Program-made: the position numbers and the translations under genes
Part shown: positions 51,381 through 59,925 of the stretch, piece after piece
Layout: each line of letters starts with the position of its first letter
How positions within the stretch are numbered: the stretch's first letter is position 1
Source: Planctomycetota bacterium
Lineage (GTDB): Bacteria; Planctomycetota; UBA8742; UBA2392
Length of the DNA: 64,000 nt
Reading direction: 5' to 3'
Assembly: GCA_019912315.1 (NCBI GenBank)
Contig: JAIOJA010000042.1
Location: 304,806 to 368,805 of the forward strand
Notes under the pieces: generated by a model
Told to the model about the DNA's origin: nothing
What the model saw: the letters and a program-made list of their open reading frames with translations, nothing else
Databases searched by the model: none

Positions 51381-52865
51381 ATGCGCAAGCTACTTCCAGT
51401 GGCGGCATTGTTGCTCGTCCTTTTCGTATCCGCCAGCTATGCACAGGAAGAAACAGAAGCGGAGCCCGGTGCCGCGGTGCGCGACCGCGCCGGCAGCGAC
51501 GCCGCGCTGTTGCTTCCGCAGTCCGGCGTGGGTGGCTCGCCCAAGATCGCCCTCAGCAAGGACGACCAGAAGCAGACGGAACTGAAAATCGAAGTCGAAG
51601 GCTGCGAGGAGTTGCGGGGCTACTATTCGGCGCCGATCGGCGCGAGCAAGAGCCACAAGCACGCGCTGGTGTTTTCATTCACCAGCGGCGGCTCGGACAT
51701 CGCGGAGGAACTGACCGACGTTGCGCGCCTGTCCAGCGGGCATGACCCCATCATTTTCGTAAGCGTCAAGTACGTGCGCGAAAAGGAAGTCGGAGAAGGT
51801 TTCTACCTGATCGAGGACATGGTCGAAGACGACAAGCTGTGGGAGGCCTGCGACTGGCTGCTTGCAAAGGCTCTCACGGACCAGCCCGTTGACCCGACCC
51901 GCTGTTTTCTACTTGGCATCAGCGGCGGCGAAGACAAGGCCGGCGACTGGGCCCGGCACCTGTGGGCAAGTGACCCGGACAAGTTTCCGTTCCGCGCCCG
52001 CCTGTTTCACGGCCCGACATTTGAAAAGGACATGGAGGGACTGCCCCCCGTGCCCGCGATTTTCTCTGTCACCGGCTTTGACGTGGACATGCTCAAGCAG
52101 TTCGGAACGGACGACACACCGCGTCGCATGGCAAACAAGCTGCGCGCCGCCGGCATTCCCGCGCAGTACCACGAATACGGGCAGCTTGACGACATCGGGC
52201 TGTTCATGAACGACGAGCGCTGGGTGCAGATTCACCGAGCCGCCATCAACACCCTTGGCGGCCCGGGGCCCGAAGAATACCCGCCCGACGAAAAGCGCTA
52301 TCTGGGGGCGCCGACCGACGCCGACAAGCTTCCCTGGACCGAACATAAGGACCCATGGGCCAACGAAGTCATCGCCATGGCGACGGCCGAAGACTGGAAG
52401 GGCGCCTGGGAACGCGGCAACGGCATAATGAACGACAAGAACGTGAAATCCAAAGAGAAGCGCGACCTGAAGGATTTCATGAAGGAATTTGAAAAGTACG
52501 TAAAGGACGAACTTGAACGGCTCGACAAGTCGCTGCAACTCAGCATCAAGAACGACTTCTGGCCGAACACCTGGCACCACCAGCGCATGAAGGCCATGCA
52601 CAAAGCCTTCAAGGACGAAAGCTGGTACAGCAAGAAGGGCTATGCCGCCACGCTGGAAACCATCAAGACCTTCGGGCCCGCCCAGCGCGACAAGGCGCGC
52701 AAGGAAAAGATGTTCGAGGCCGTGAAGCTTGAGCTTGCAGGCAAGCGCGATGAAGCCAAGAAGATTTACGAGACGCTGGTCAGGGACAAGTCTGAAGACG
52801 GCGGCGTAAGCGAATGGCCCCACGCGGCGGAGTACCGCCTTAGCTGGTGGGACAAGGTCGAGTAA
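51381..52865 (+). CDS. Secreted alpha/beta-hydrolase-like protein
   Basis: ATG 51381 follows TTTGGAGAAAG and opens a signal peptide (about 1-22, ending SYAQ). In the 494-residue protein, residues about 70-290 look like an alpha/beta hydrolase. There is a beta strand HALVFSFTSGGSD, the nucleophile elbow FLLGISGGE (S181) and a late strand VPAIFSVTGFDVDMLKQFGT. The His-acid partners are not obvious, so activity is uncertain. The C-terminal 200 residues are Lys/Glu-rich helices, perhaps TPR-like. It is followed by another secreted hydrolase. No recognised substrate. Confidence 0.75.
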   Translation: MRKLLPVAALLLVLFVSASYAQEETEAEPGAAVRDRAGSDAALLLPQSGVGGSPKIALSKDDQKQTELKIEVEGCEELRGYYSAPIGASKSHKHALVFSFTSGGSDIAEELTDVARLSSGHDPIIFVSVKYVREKEVGEGFYLIEDMVEDDKLWEACDWLLAKALTDQPVDPTRCFLLGISGGEDKAGDWARHLWASDPDKFPFRARLFHGPTFEKDMEGLPPVPAIFSVTGFDVDMLKQFGTDDTPRRMANKLRAAGIPAQYHEYGQLDDIGLFMNDERWVQIHRAAINTLGGPGPEEYPPDEKRYLGAPTDADKLPWTEHKDPWANEVIAMATAEDWKGAWERGNGIMNDKNVKSKEKRDLKDFMKEFEKYVKDELERLDKSLQLSIKNDFWPNTWHHQRMKAMHKAFKDESWYSKKGYAATLETIKTFGPAQRDKARKEKMFEAVKLELAGKRDEAKKIYETLVRDKSEDGGVSEWPHAAEYRLSWWDKVE

Positions 52866-52950
52866 AGCCGCACGCGCAAGCAGTTGAAACCGGCGCCAGA
52901 GAATTCGAAACCACTGGCGCCGGGCTGTGTTTAATCACCGGGAGAAAACT

Positions 52951-54621
52951 ATGCGCCGACCGCTTGCCGCTTGTCTGCTGCTGCTGATTCCGTTTACCGT
53001 CACGGCACAGCAGGATGAGAAGCCCGAACAGCCATGGGTCACCGAGATCAAGGACGCGCAGATACCCATGCGCGACGGAAAGTCGCTGGCGGCGAAGATC
53101 CTGCTGCCCGACGAGCGCGGTGAGTATCCCTGCATTCTGGTTCAGACCCCTTACAACAAAGACCGCATGGGTCGCGAGTACGGCGACAAGGCGTCCGATG
53201 CCGGCCGCGGCAGCGACAAGGCGTGGTCCCTGTTCGACCGCGAACACTACGCCTACGTATTCGTGGACTGGCGCGGCTTCTATGGCAGCAAGGCCGCCAT
53301 GCAGGGCGTGAACAAACGCCAGTGGTCGCGGGGGCAGGACGGCTACGACTGCGTAGAGTGGATCGCCGAACAGGACTGGTGCAACGGCAAAGTCGGCACC
53401 TGGGGCGGCTCAGCACTCGGCAAGCAGCAGTTTGATACAGCAGGCGAGCAGCCGCCGCACCTGGTGTGCGCCGCGCCGCTGATCGCCTACCAGGGCTCGC
53501 GCTACGAGAGCTACTACGAAGGCGGCGTGCTGCTGGACGCACACGTGAAGTCCCTGGACGCACTCGGGTTCGGCGTAGGCAAGATCGTGAAGGATAACCG
53601 CACGCCGAGCCGACTGTGGGACTTTGCACGTCGTACCAGCTATTCGCCCGAGAAGATCAAGGTGCCATGTCTGCTGATCAGCGGCTGGTGGGACAACTAT
53701 CCACGCGATGTGATCGAGCAATGGCAGGACCTGGCCGTCCAGAGCGGCAAGGCGGGCGAAAGCAAGCTGGTGATGGGCCCCTGGTCACACACGGGCATCG
53801 ACCTGCCGGAGCAAGGCGACATGAAATTCGAGAAGGCCGAGAATTACTCCACGAAGATTACGCTGAAGTTCTTTGACTACTACCTGCGCGGGATTGAGGA
53901 CAGCGGCTGGAAAGACGTTCCGGCCGTCAGCGCCTTCCAGTGCAACGAAGGCAAGTGGGTCGGCGGCGACAGCTGGGAGAAGTTGCGCGGCAAGGGCGCA
54001 AGTTATTACCTGCACGCCGACGGCAAAGTCAGCACGGCCAGACCGGGTGAGGGCACCGAAGAGCAGCCCTTGACTCGTCAATACAAGTACGATCCGAAGG
54101 ACCCGTCACCGACCATCGGCGGACAGAACCTGCCGCCCCTGACACACGGGCCGAAAGATGTCAGCCGCGTCGAGAAGCGCGAAGACGTGCTGGTCTATGC
54201 AACCCCGGCGCTGGACGAGCCCCTTGCAGTCCGCGGCGTTATAGAGCTTTCCGTCAGCTTCCGGTGCGACCGCGTGGACACGGACATCCATGCGCGCCTG
54301 TGCGACGACGATGGCGAGGGGCACTCGTACCTTGTGGCCGAAACGATCATTCGTGCCAAGTTGCGCGATGGCGCGAAAACGCAGCTCCTGACCGAGGGCG
54401 AGACGGTACGGGTGACGCTGCGCTTTCCGGATCACGCCTACACCTGGGCCAGCGGGCGCAAGCTGAAGCTGATCGTCACAGGCGGCAACGCCCCGCGCTA
54501 CGAGCCGAACTGCCACACGGGCGCGGACGCCTTCGACAAATCGAAAGCCCTGGACGTAAGCGTCACGGTGCTGCATGACGCTGAACACGCCGCCGAGCTG
54601 CTGCTGCCGGTCGTCAAGTAA
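52951..54621 (+). CDS. Secreted CocE/NonD-type (X-Pro dipeptidyl-peptidase S15) hydrolase
   Basis: ATG 52951 follows a GGGAG ribosome-binding site. A signal peptide (about 1-20, ending TVTAQ) precedes a serine hydrolase of the CocE/S15 class. PMRDGKSLAAKILLP opens the domain, followed by YVFVDWRGFYGS. The nucleophile is S154 in TWGGSALGKQQ (most relatives have GISY). ISGWWDNYPRD holds the Asp and MGPWSHTG the His. The C-terminal jelly-roll (about 370-556, ELSVSFRCDRVDTDIHARLC) is typical of the family. Members cleave acyl-amide or ester bonds, for example in X-Pro peptides, cocaine or acyl-glutarates; the substrate here is unknown. Confidence 0.9.
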   Translation: MRRPLAACLLLLIPFTVTAQQDEKPEQPWVTEIKDAQIPMRDGKSLAAKILLPDERGEYPCILVQTPYNKDRMGREYGDKASDAGRGSDKAWSLFDREHYAYVFVDWRGFYGSKAAMQGVNKRQWSRGQDGYDCVEWIAEQDWCNGKVGTWGGSALGKQQFDTAGEQPPHLVCAAPLIAYQGSRYESYYEGGVLLDAHVKSLDALGFGVGKIVKDNRTPSRLWDFARRTSYSPEKIKVPCLLISGWWDNYPRDVIEQWQDLAVQSGKAGESKLVMGPWSHTGIDLPEQGDMKFEKAENYSTKITLKFFDYYLRGIEDSGWKDVPAVSAFQCNEGKWVGGDSWEKLRGKGASYYLHADGKVSTARPGEGTEEQPLTRQYKYDPKDPSPTIGGQNLPPLTHGPKDVSRVEKREDVLVYATPALDEPLAVRGVIELSVSFRCDRVDTDIHARLCDDDGEGHSYLVAETIIRAKLRDGAKTQLLTEGETVRVTLRFPDHAYTWASGRKLKLIVTGGNAPRYEPNCHTGADAFDKSKALDVSVTVLHDAEHAAELLLPVVK

Positions 54622-54681
54622 GCGGCGTTTCTCGTGTGCGAAGGACAACCGCCGCACGCAACGGCAGCCACTACGCCAGGA

Positions 54682-56187
54682 TCATGTCACCGGGGGCAGG
54701 AAGCCGCTGGCGTCACTTGTGCCCGTACGCGGAATCATGGTGATGCGCATGACCTGGTGGGTCTGCGGCGTCACACGGGCGCGGTGCGCGATGGTCTGCC
54801 CGCACACAACGAGCACGCCGCTGGCGTCGCACACCAGCGGAATCACGTCGCGCTGATCGCGACTGACCTTGTTGTCCACCAGAATATCCTGCAGCTTCTT
54901 CTCGCCGCTCAGCCCCAGTGGGCGCAGGCGGTCGCCGTCTTTACGCGCCCTGACAAACAACGGGAACAGGACGGCCTCGGCGTTCAGGTACTCGACTTCC
55001 TCTGGCTTGGCTTCCATCAGCTCGGCCAATCCGCCGCTCGGCATGGCCATCATTTCGGCCGTCACGCGTGCGAACGGCCCGCGGTCGACGTCGGCGACCC
55101 AGCTTCCGTCGCGGCTGATCTGGAACTCCGCGGGCGTAATGTACTCGGGCAGGGTTGTCGTGTGCGTAACTTTGATGACGACGTTTGCGTCATCCAGCAG
55201 CACGCTTGCCCCGTCGCTGAGTTTCACCACCAGCCCTCGGCGCTCACTGCCCAGCAGGTCGCGGACGCGCTCAACGCGGCGATGCGTAACTTCACGAATC
55301 GGCATCCCGGCCGCGTGGAGGGCCGCGCGCAGTATGTAGCGCTGCGCCAACGGGCCCTGGGCGCGCAGCTTTTCGATCGACACCTGCATGACGGTTTCGC
55401 TGCCTCGCTCACGGGGCGGGTCAAGGAAACTGCCGGCAAGCTGGTTCAGTTCTTCCTCAAGCTCGCCCGCTTGTTGCCCCAGCGACGCGAGGTGCCGCTT
55501 GGCGCCCGGGTTGAACTCGTTGCAGAGCAGCGGCATCAGCTGGTGCCGTACCCTGTTGCGTGTGTACTTCTGGTCGGCGTTGCTGGGGTCAAGAAACACC
55601 GGCAGCTCTTCCGTCTTTACGTACTCGTCAATCTGGTCGCGCCCGATACGCAGCAACGGGCGGACGACTTCGGCGCGCGAGTTCCGGCTGAGCGCCCGGC
55701 GCACCGGAATGCCACTCATGCCCGTCAGCCAGCTGCCGGCGATGGCGCGCATCAGCACGGTCTCTGCCTGGTCATCAAGCTGGTGCCCCGTGGCGAGTTT
55801 GGTGATGTGCCGCTCGGCGCAGGTGTCAACGAACAGACGGTAACGCTCGCGGCGACCAAGGCTCTCGATGCTCATGCCCTTGAATCGCCCGGACTTGTGC
55901 AGCTCCGGGATGTTCACCGTGCGCACGACGATCGGAAGTTTGAATCGATCCTCGGCCATGAGGCGGCAGAAGCGCTCGTTTTCGTCAGCGTACTCGGTAA
56001 TGCCGTGATTGAGGTGCGCGAGCACGATGTTCCAGCCGTACTTGTAGGTCTGGCTGATCTGCAGCAAGGCTTCGGTCAGGAACATGCTGTCCGGGCCGCC
56101 GGAGAAAGCCACGAGAATGCTCTCGCCGCGATCGAACAGGTCGGTCGTGCGGATGAAGGTGTGGACTTCGTCGAAGTAGCGGTTCAA
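54682..56187 (-). CDS. tilS: tRNA(Ile)-lysidine synthetase
   Basis: TilS attaches lysine to C34 of tRNA-Ile(CAU) using ATP, changing its decoding to AUA. The 501-residue protein has the PP-loop ILVAFSGGPDSM (24-35, SGGxDS). The N-type ATPase domain has LAHLNHGI, ATGHQLDDQAETVLMRAIAG and a conserved RPLL. The TilS-specific C-terminal domain has RKDGDRLRPLGLSGEKKLQD and KVSRDQRDVIPLV. The start appears to be a TTG at 56187, at the edge of an intergenic repeat; no in-frame ATG precedes the PP-loop. It is convergent with the CocE-type gene. Confidence 0.95.
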   Translation of the reverse strand: MNRYFDEVHTFIRTTDLFDRGESILVAFSGGPDSMFLTEALLQISQTYKYGWNIVLAHLNHGITEYADENERFCRLMAEDRFKLPIVVRTVNIPELHKSGRFKGMSIESLGRRERYRLFVDTCAERHITKLATGHQLDDQAETVLMRAIAGSWLTGMSGIPVRRALSRNSRAEVVRPLLRIGRDQIDEYVKTEELPVFLDPSNADQKYTRNRVRHQLMPLLCNEFNPGAKRHLASLGQQAGELEEELNQLAGSFLDPPRERGSETVMQVSIEKLRAQGPLAQRYILRAALHAAGMPIREVTHRRVERVRDLLGSERRGLVVKLSDGASVLLDDANVVIKVTHTTTLPEYITPAEFQISRDGSWVADVDRGPFARVTAEMMAMPSGGLAELMEAKPEEVEYLNAEAVLFPLFVRARKDGDRLRPLGLSGEKKLQDILVDNKVSRDQRDVIPLVCDASGVLVVCGQTIAHRARVTPQTHQVMRITMIPRTGTSDASGFLPPVT

Positions 56188-56276
56188 GTCAGGTTTCAGG
56201 TTACAGGTGTCAGGGTTCAGGTTTTAGGATTTGCGTGCATTCAAGGCACCCCCTGAAACCTGAAACCTGTCCCCTG
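56188..56276. repeat. CAGGTTTCAGG-family inverted repeat, copy 3
   Basis: TCAGGTTTCAGGTTACAGG and TGTCAGGGTTCAGGTTTTAG on the left face CCCCTGAAACCTGAAACCTG and TCCCCTGTTA on the right. It fills the gap between tilS and the CoA-binding gene, touching the tilS start codon. Confidence 0.72.
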
Positions 56277-56681
56277 TTATCGCCCCACGCACAGGTTGTG
56301 GACGACTTTGATGCAGGAGTCGACAAGGACTTCGATACCGTGGTCGCGCAGCTTGCCCTCGACTTCATAACCGCCGGCATTGAGCTGGAACCAGACAGCC
56401 CTGGGGAGCGGGTTCATGGCCAGCACGTCGGCACAGACTTCGTGCTCATGCTCGGCGGCGCGAAACACGTCCACGATGTCAACCGGCTCAGGAATGGCTT
56501 CCAGCTTGCGGTAGCAGGTCAGCCCTTCAATGGAATCGTGCCCCGGGTTGACCGGAATGATCGTATAGCCCGCGCCTTGCATGTACATGGCAATGGCGTG
56601 GCTCGTGCGCTGCGGCTTCGGCGACATGCCGAGCACGGCAATCGTGCGTGAGGACTTCAGGATTTCGCAGGCAATGTCCAT
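56277..56681 (-). CDS. CoA-binding domain protein (YccU-like)
   Basis: The 134-residue protein is a single Rossmann-type CoA-binding domain. IAVLGMSPKPQRTSHAIAMY (14-33) supplies the nucleotide-binding turn. YTIIPVNPGHDSIEGLTCYR and VDIVDVFRAAEHEHEVCADV follow, and the C-terminal DSCIKVVHNLC has the conserved Cys. Such stand-alone domains (YccU, PF13380) bind CoA in vitro but have no settled function. It is bordered on both sides by intergenic repeats. Confidence 0.9.
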   Translation of the reverse strand: MDIACEILKSSRTIAVLGMSPKPQRTSHAIAMYMQGAGYTIIPVNPGHDSIEGLTCYRKLEAIPEPVDIVDVFRAAEHEHEVCADVLAMNPLPRAVWFQLNAGGYEVEGKLRDHGIEVLVDSCIKVVHNLCVGR

Positions 56682-56691
56682 GGGCTTCGCT

Positions 56692-56766
56692 GGGCTCGGG
56701 GCTTAGGGCTTAGGGCTCGGGGCTTAGGGTAAACAGCCTTCCCCAAGCCCTACGCCCCAAGCCCTA
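56692..56766. repeat. Inverted repeat, GGGCTTAGGGCTTAGGG family
   Basis: Heptads (GGGCTTAGGGCTTAGGGCTC, GGGGCTTAGGG) on the left are matched in reverse complement by CCCCAAGCCCTACGCCCCAA and GCCCTA on the right. The element lies between the CoA-binding and flavin reductase genes. This family is seen once in the window. Confidence 0.7.
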
Positions 56767-56773
56767 TGCCTGC

Positions 56774-57253
56774 CTAATAGTGATCCCCCGATTTGCGTAC
56801 GTGTACCCAGGGCTCGCCTTCCTTCAACATGCGCCCGCCGACGATTTCGCCGACGATCAGGTTGTGCTCGGTGCTTGGCTCAAGCACGCGCATGAGTCGG
56901 CAATCCATGAACGCGAGCGCGTCCGGCAGGTAGGGCGTGTTGTTGTCCGTGCGCGCGATGTTGGCGTTCGCGAACGGATCTTCATTGATGTCAAAGCCCT
57001 TGGCGAACTGCCCCATTAATTTCTTGTCGTCGGCCCCGAGAATATTCACCGCGAAGTGCGCGCCACGCGAAAGCTGCCGCATGATCGGGCGATCCTGTTT
57101 CACCGCGACACTGATCGCCGGCGGACTGAAGCCGGCCTGGCAGACCCAGCTTGCCAGAAACGCCGCGCGCTGCCCGTTGTTCTCAGCGGTCACGATGTAC
57201 AGCCCCGTAGGCACGCGCCCAAGCGCCTGTATGTCTGGTGGTGCGTCAGGCAT
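56774..57253 (-). CDS. Flavin reductase-like protein (FMN-binding split barrel)
   Basis: The 159-residue protein is of the flavin_reduct family. GRVPTGLYIVTAENNGQRAA (12-31) and FLASWVCQAGFSPPAISVAV (32-51) form the FMN-binding segment, followed by FAVNILGADDKKLMGQFAKG. The C-terminal FMDCRLMRVLEPSTEHNLIV carries the usual acidic/His motif (GDHxL in relatives). Members are NAD(P)H:flavin oxidoreductases or FMN-binding oxygenase partners. No monooxygenase gene is adjacent. It is preceded upstream by alr in the same orientation with a 95-base gap. Confidence 0.88.
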   Translation of the reverse strand: MPDAPPDIQALGRVPTGLYIVTAENNGQRAAFLASWVCQAGFSPPAISVAVKQDRPIMRQLSRGAHFAVNILGADDKKLMGQFAKGFDINEDPFANANIARTDNNTPYLPDALAFMDCRLMRVLEPSTEHNLIVGEIVGGRMLKEGEPWVHVRKSGDHY

Positions 57254-57348
57254 GGTTTCTCCTTGCGTGCATTGGATGGAACAGGAGCCCCGAGCGCAAG
57301 CGCCCGGTCAACCCCCGTGTTACCGGCAATTCGCGCGCCCGCCTACTG

Positions 57349-58455
57349 TCAGGTGTAAACGCGGGCTACCCTGCGTCCTAATCCGCACAACACTTCGTAC
57401 GGGATGGCGTCGGCCCAATGGGCGTGCTCGGCGAGTGTGATTTTCTCCTCTCCGTCGCGGCCGATCAGGGTTACTTCGTCCCCCACATCGGCGTCCGGCA
57501 CCAGCCCGATGTCGATGGTCGCGTAGTCCATGCTGACCCGCCCGACAACGGGGCAGCGCACGCCGCGCACCAGCACTTCGGCGCGGTTGCTCAGGCTCGT
57601 ACGAAAACCGTCGTTGTAGCCGACAGGCAGCGTCGCAATGCGTGTCGGCGCGGGTGCGTACCAGGTGCGCGAGTAGCCGATAGGCGTGCCCTCGGGCACG
57701 TCCTTGAGAAACAGTATGCGGCTCTTCAGTTGCAGCACCGGCTTCAGCGCATCGGCGTGCCCGTGCAGGTCGCCGGGCAGTAACCCCCACAGGGCGATGC
57801 CGGTCCGCACCATGTTGAAGTTCGCGTCCTCACGCTCGAAGACCGCCAGACTGCTGCTGCTGTGCAGCGTCAGGCCGCTGTAGCCCAGGCGCTCGGCTAC
57901 TTCCACGGCCAGATTAAAGTGCTCAATCTGGCGGGTCGTGAAGCTGGGGTTGCGCTCATAGGGCAGGCTGAAGTGCGTACACATGCCCACCAGCTCAAGG
58001 TTCCGCAGGCGGCGCAGGTTATGCAGGAAAGGCACGGCCTCGAAGGGCTGCATGCCGAGGCGCCCCATGCCGGTGTCCACTTTCAGGTGGACACGGACGA
58101 CATGCTGCTGTTTTTCCGCTTCGGCGTTGAGTTCCGTTGCCATCTGCACGGTGTGCAGGTTGACCTCAATGTCGTTTTCGACGACACGGGGCATCTCGCC
58201 GGGGATGATGCCACCCACGATCAGAATCGGCGCCGTGATGCCGGCGTCACGAAGTTCAAGTGCCTCGCCGCTGTCGCCAACGCCGATCGCGTCGATGCCT
58301 TCCCCCACCAGCAGCTTCGCCATCTCGACGGCGCCGTGCCCGTAGGCGTTGGCTTTCAGGACCGCCATGGTTTTCGAGCCGCCTACACGTTGGCGCACAA
58401 CGCCAAGATTGTGGCGCACGGCGGAGGTGTCGATCTCGGCCCAGACGCGATGCAT
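57349..58455 (-). CDS. alr: Alanine racemase
   Basis: Alr interconverts L- and D-alanine, providing D-Ala for peptidoglycan. The 368-residue protein has the PLP lysine K34 in MAVLKANAYGHG (30-41). The barrel includes KVDTGMGRLGM. The C-terminal domain has GYNDGFRTSLSNRAEVLVRG with the second catalytic tyrosine region, VVGRVSMDY, and GDEVTLIG. It starts 22 bases downstream of a 35-codon basic gene and is the last of a three-gene minus-strand unit. Presence of alr argues for a peptidoglycan wall. Confidence 0.96.
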   Translation of the reverse strand: MHRVWAEIDTSAVRHNLGVVRQRVGGSKTMAVLKANAYGHGAVEMAKLLVGEGIDAIGVGDSGEALELRDAGITAPILIVGGIIPGEMPRVVENDIEVNLHTVQMATELNAEAEKQQHVVRVHLKVDTGMGRLGMQPFEAVPFLHNLRRLRNLELVGMCTHFSLPYERNPSFTTRQIEHFNLAVEVAERLGYSGLTLHSSSSLAVFEREDANFNMVRTGIALWGLLPGDLHGHADALKPVLQLKSRILFLKDVPEGTPIGYSRTWYAPAPTRIATLPVGYNDGFRTSLSNRAEVLVRGVRCPVVGRVSMDYATIDIGLVPDADVGDEVTLIGRDGEEKITLAEHAHWADAIPYEVLCGLGRRVARVYT

Positions 58456-58477
58456 GGGGAGGACTCTAATCCGAACG

Positions 58478-58585
58478 CTACTTCTTCTTGGCCGCGATGC
58501 CGTCGCGCTTCTTACGCTCCTTGCTGGCCTTGATCTTGCGACGCTTGTTCTTGATGCGGTTCTTCTTGCTGCTGTTGTATCCCAT
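58478..58585 (-). CDS. 35-residue highly basic protein
   Basis: This small reading frame (ATG 58585, TAG 58478) fits exactly between the lipoprotein gene (13 bases upstream) and alr (22 bases downstream). It begins MGYNSSKKNRIKNKRRKIK and ends GIAAKKK; 17 of its 35 residues are Lys or Arg, with no Cys or acidic cluster. The composition is that of a small ribosomal or RNA-binding protein, like bTHX or the bacterial COX24/AURKAIP1-type peptides, but I cannot assign a family. Codon choice (AAG, CGC) agrees with the neighbours. Likely translated. Confidence 0.7.
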   Translation of the reverse strand: MGYNSSKKNRIKNKRRKIKASKERKKRDGIAAKKK

Positions 58586-58598
58586 GATTTTCTTCCGG

Positions 58599-59240
58599 CT
58601 AGTTGGGCTTGATGGATTCCACCCAGGCAATCACAGCCTGCCCGTTCCTGTCGTGATTCTCACCCTCGGCAATCGCGCTCACGACGACATACGTGCCGAG
58701 TTTGTTTGAAAACGCCATGTAGACGAACCGCCCGTCGGCGGATGCACCGCCGCCCAGGGCGCCGTCTTTCACTACCGTGGTCGGGTCGAAACCGTCAATC
58801 AGCTCCGCTCCCTTTTCCCGCATCACCTTCACCACGTCCTGGCCCGGTTCGCCGGCGTACAGAAGAATCGCGGCGGATACGTGCCCGCGCCATTCCTCCC
58901 ATTCCGCGTCACCTTCCGTCGGGCCCGGAGCCTTCGGCGTGCAGATGCCCGCAACCACCGGCAGGTCGGAGCCCGGCTCGTTGAACACCCCGGCGCTGAA
59001 CAACTCCGCGCGTCCCGGCTTGGCCATGCTGTGCCAGCCTTGCGGAATCTGGCCATCCACCTTGCGGTACGCGTTCGGGTCTTCGCGGGGTGTATCGTCC
59101 GGCTTGTTCTCGGGAGGTTTGTTTTCCTGCGTCGCGCCGCCCGTGTTGTCCGGCGCCGGCGCGGCGTTGTTGGCGGCTCCCCCACCGCAGGCAGACAAAA
59201 CAAACAGCAGGGCTGGTATGCCAAGAAACGAATACTTCAT
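58599..59240 (-). CDS. Predicted lipoprotein
   Basis: The 213-residue protein has a lipoprotein signal peptide (1-17) with lipobox VLSAC (Cys18), then a Gly/Ala/Pro/Asn linker (to about 55). One compact domain follows, with QGWHSMAKPGRAELFSAGVF and VVSAIAEGENHDRNGQAVIA. The length and beta/alpha order suggest a PsbP/Mog1p-like or DUF1795-type fold, but this is only a pattern match. It opens the three-gene unit with the basic peptide and alr. It is probably anchored in the outer membrane. Confidence 0.78.
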   Translation of the reverse strand: MKYSFLGIPALLFVLSACGGGAANNAAPAPDNTGGATQENKPPENKPDDTPREDPNAYRKVDGQIPQGWHSMAKPGRAELFSAGVFNEPGSDLPVVAGICTPKAPGPTEGDAEWEEWRGHVSAAILLYAGEPGQDVVKVMREKGAELIDGFDPTTVVKDGALGGGASADGRFVYMAFSNKLGTYVVVSAIAEGENHDRNGQAVIAWVESIKPN

Positions 59241-59298
59241 GCCGGCTCCTCCTTAACAGGGCCCGGCATCCTAATAGCTGTCACGTGCGAAGGAAGGA

Positions 59299-59760
59299 TC
59301 AGAATTCGTCTTCGGCTTCCGCATCATCTTCCGCATCATCTTCCGACGCGCCCGGCTTCGCCTGAGCCGGCTCCGCGAGATCTTCGAATCCACAACCCGG
59401 GGCGCAATCCTGATGCTTCATAGTGCTGTCGTCGCGGAGAACACGACCAATGTTCAGTGCCAGCACGACCGCAATCATGATGAGGAAAACCGAATTGCCG
59501 CAGTGCCGCGAGCAGCGCCCGCGGGTTTGTTCTGCGCGCGGATTTGTGCCGCAAGCGCCCGCCGACAGAGGCAGCCACACGCCAGCCCGTTGTTTCGGGC
59601 GGTTAAGCTCACGCTCAATGTGGCGCGACGAGTAAAGCCCGTGAGACACGCCGGGAACTTCAAGCACCGAGGCGCAATCGGCGCAGCGAATGCGTTTGCC
59701 CGCATAGAACTCGCTGAGTTCACGCTGCCAGCCGCAGGAACATTCCACACGTATCCGCAT
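59299..59760 (-). CDS. Zinc-ribbon membrane protein with acidic tail
   Basis: I start it at the ATG 59760 (MRIRVECSCGW) because a zinc-ribbon begins there; the frame is open to 59889. The 153 residues contain CSCGW plus CADC in a CxC...CxxC arrangement (about 6-26). A Cys/Arg-rich segment follows (ACGTNPRAEQTRGRCSRHCG), then one transmembrane helix (VFLIMIAVVLALNIG) and a short loop with CAPGC. The Asp/Glu/Ala-rich C-terminal tail ends EDDAEAEDEF. It is a small anchored zinc protein of unknown role, divergent from the actin-like gene. Confidence 0.68.
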   Translation of the reverse strand: MRIRVECSCGWQRELSEFYAGKRIRCADCASVLEVPGVSHGLYSSRHIERELNRPKQRAGVWLPLSAGACGTNPRAEQTRGRCSRHCGNSVFLIMIAVVLALNIGRVLRDDSTMKHQDCAPGCGFEDLAEPAQAKPGASEDDAEDDAEAEDEF

Positions 59761-59925
59761 AACCCCAGTATAGCACATGAAAGCAACCTGTGGCTGATGC
59801 CCGCACGTGATTCCTGTCGAGTATGACCTGCCGCCCACTCCCCTTGCGCGGATTGCCGGGCGCGATAGAATCCGTGCTGCCGTCCCCAAACCGCTACGTT
59901 AAGCCGTTCAGAGGCATCCCCGCCC

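Noticed and set aside
54634..56256. 540-codon plus-strand frame
   Set aside because: It lies opposite tilS, which has the PP-loop and C-terminal TilS motifs.
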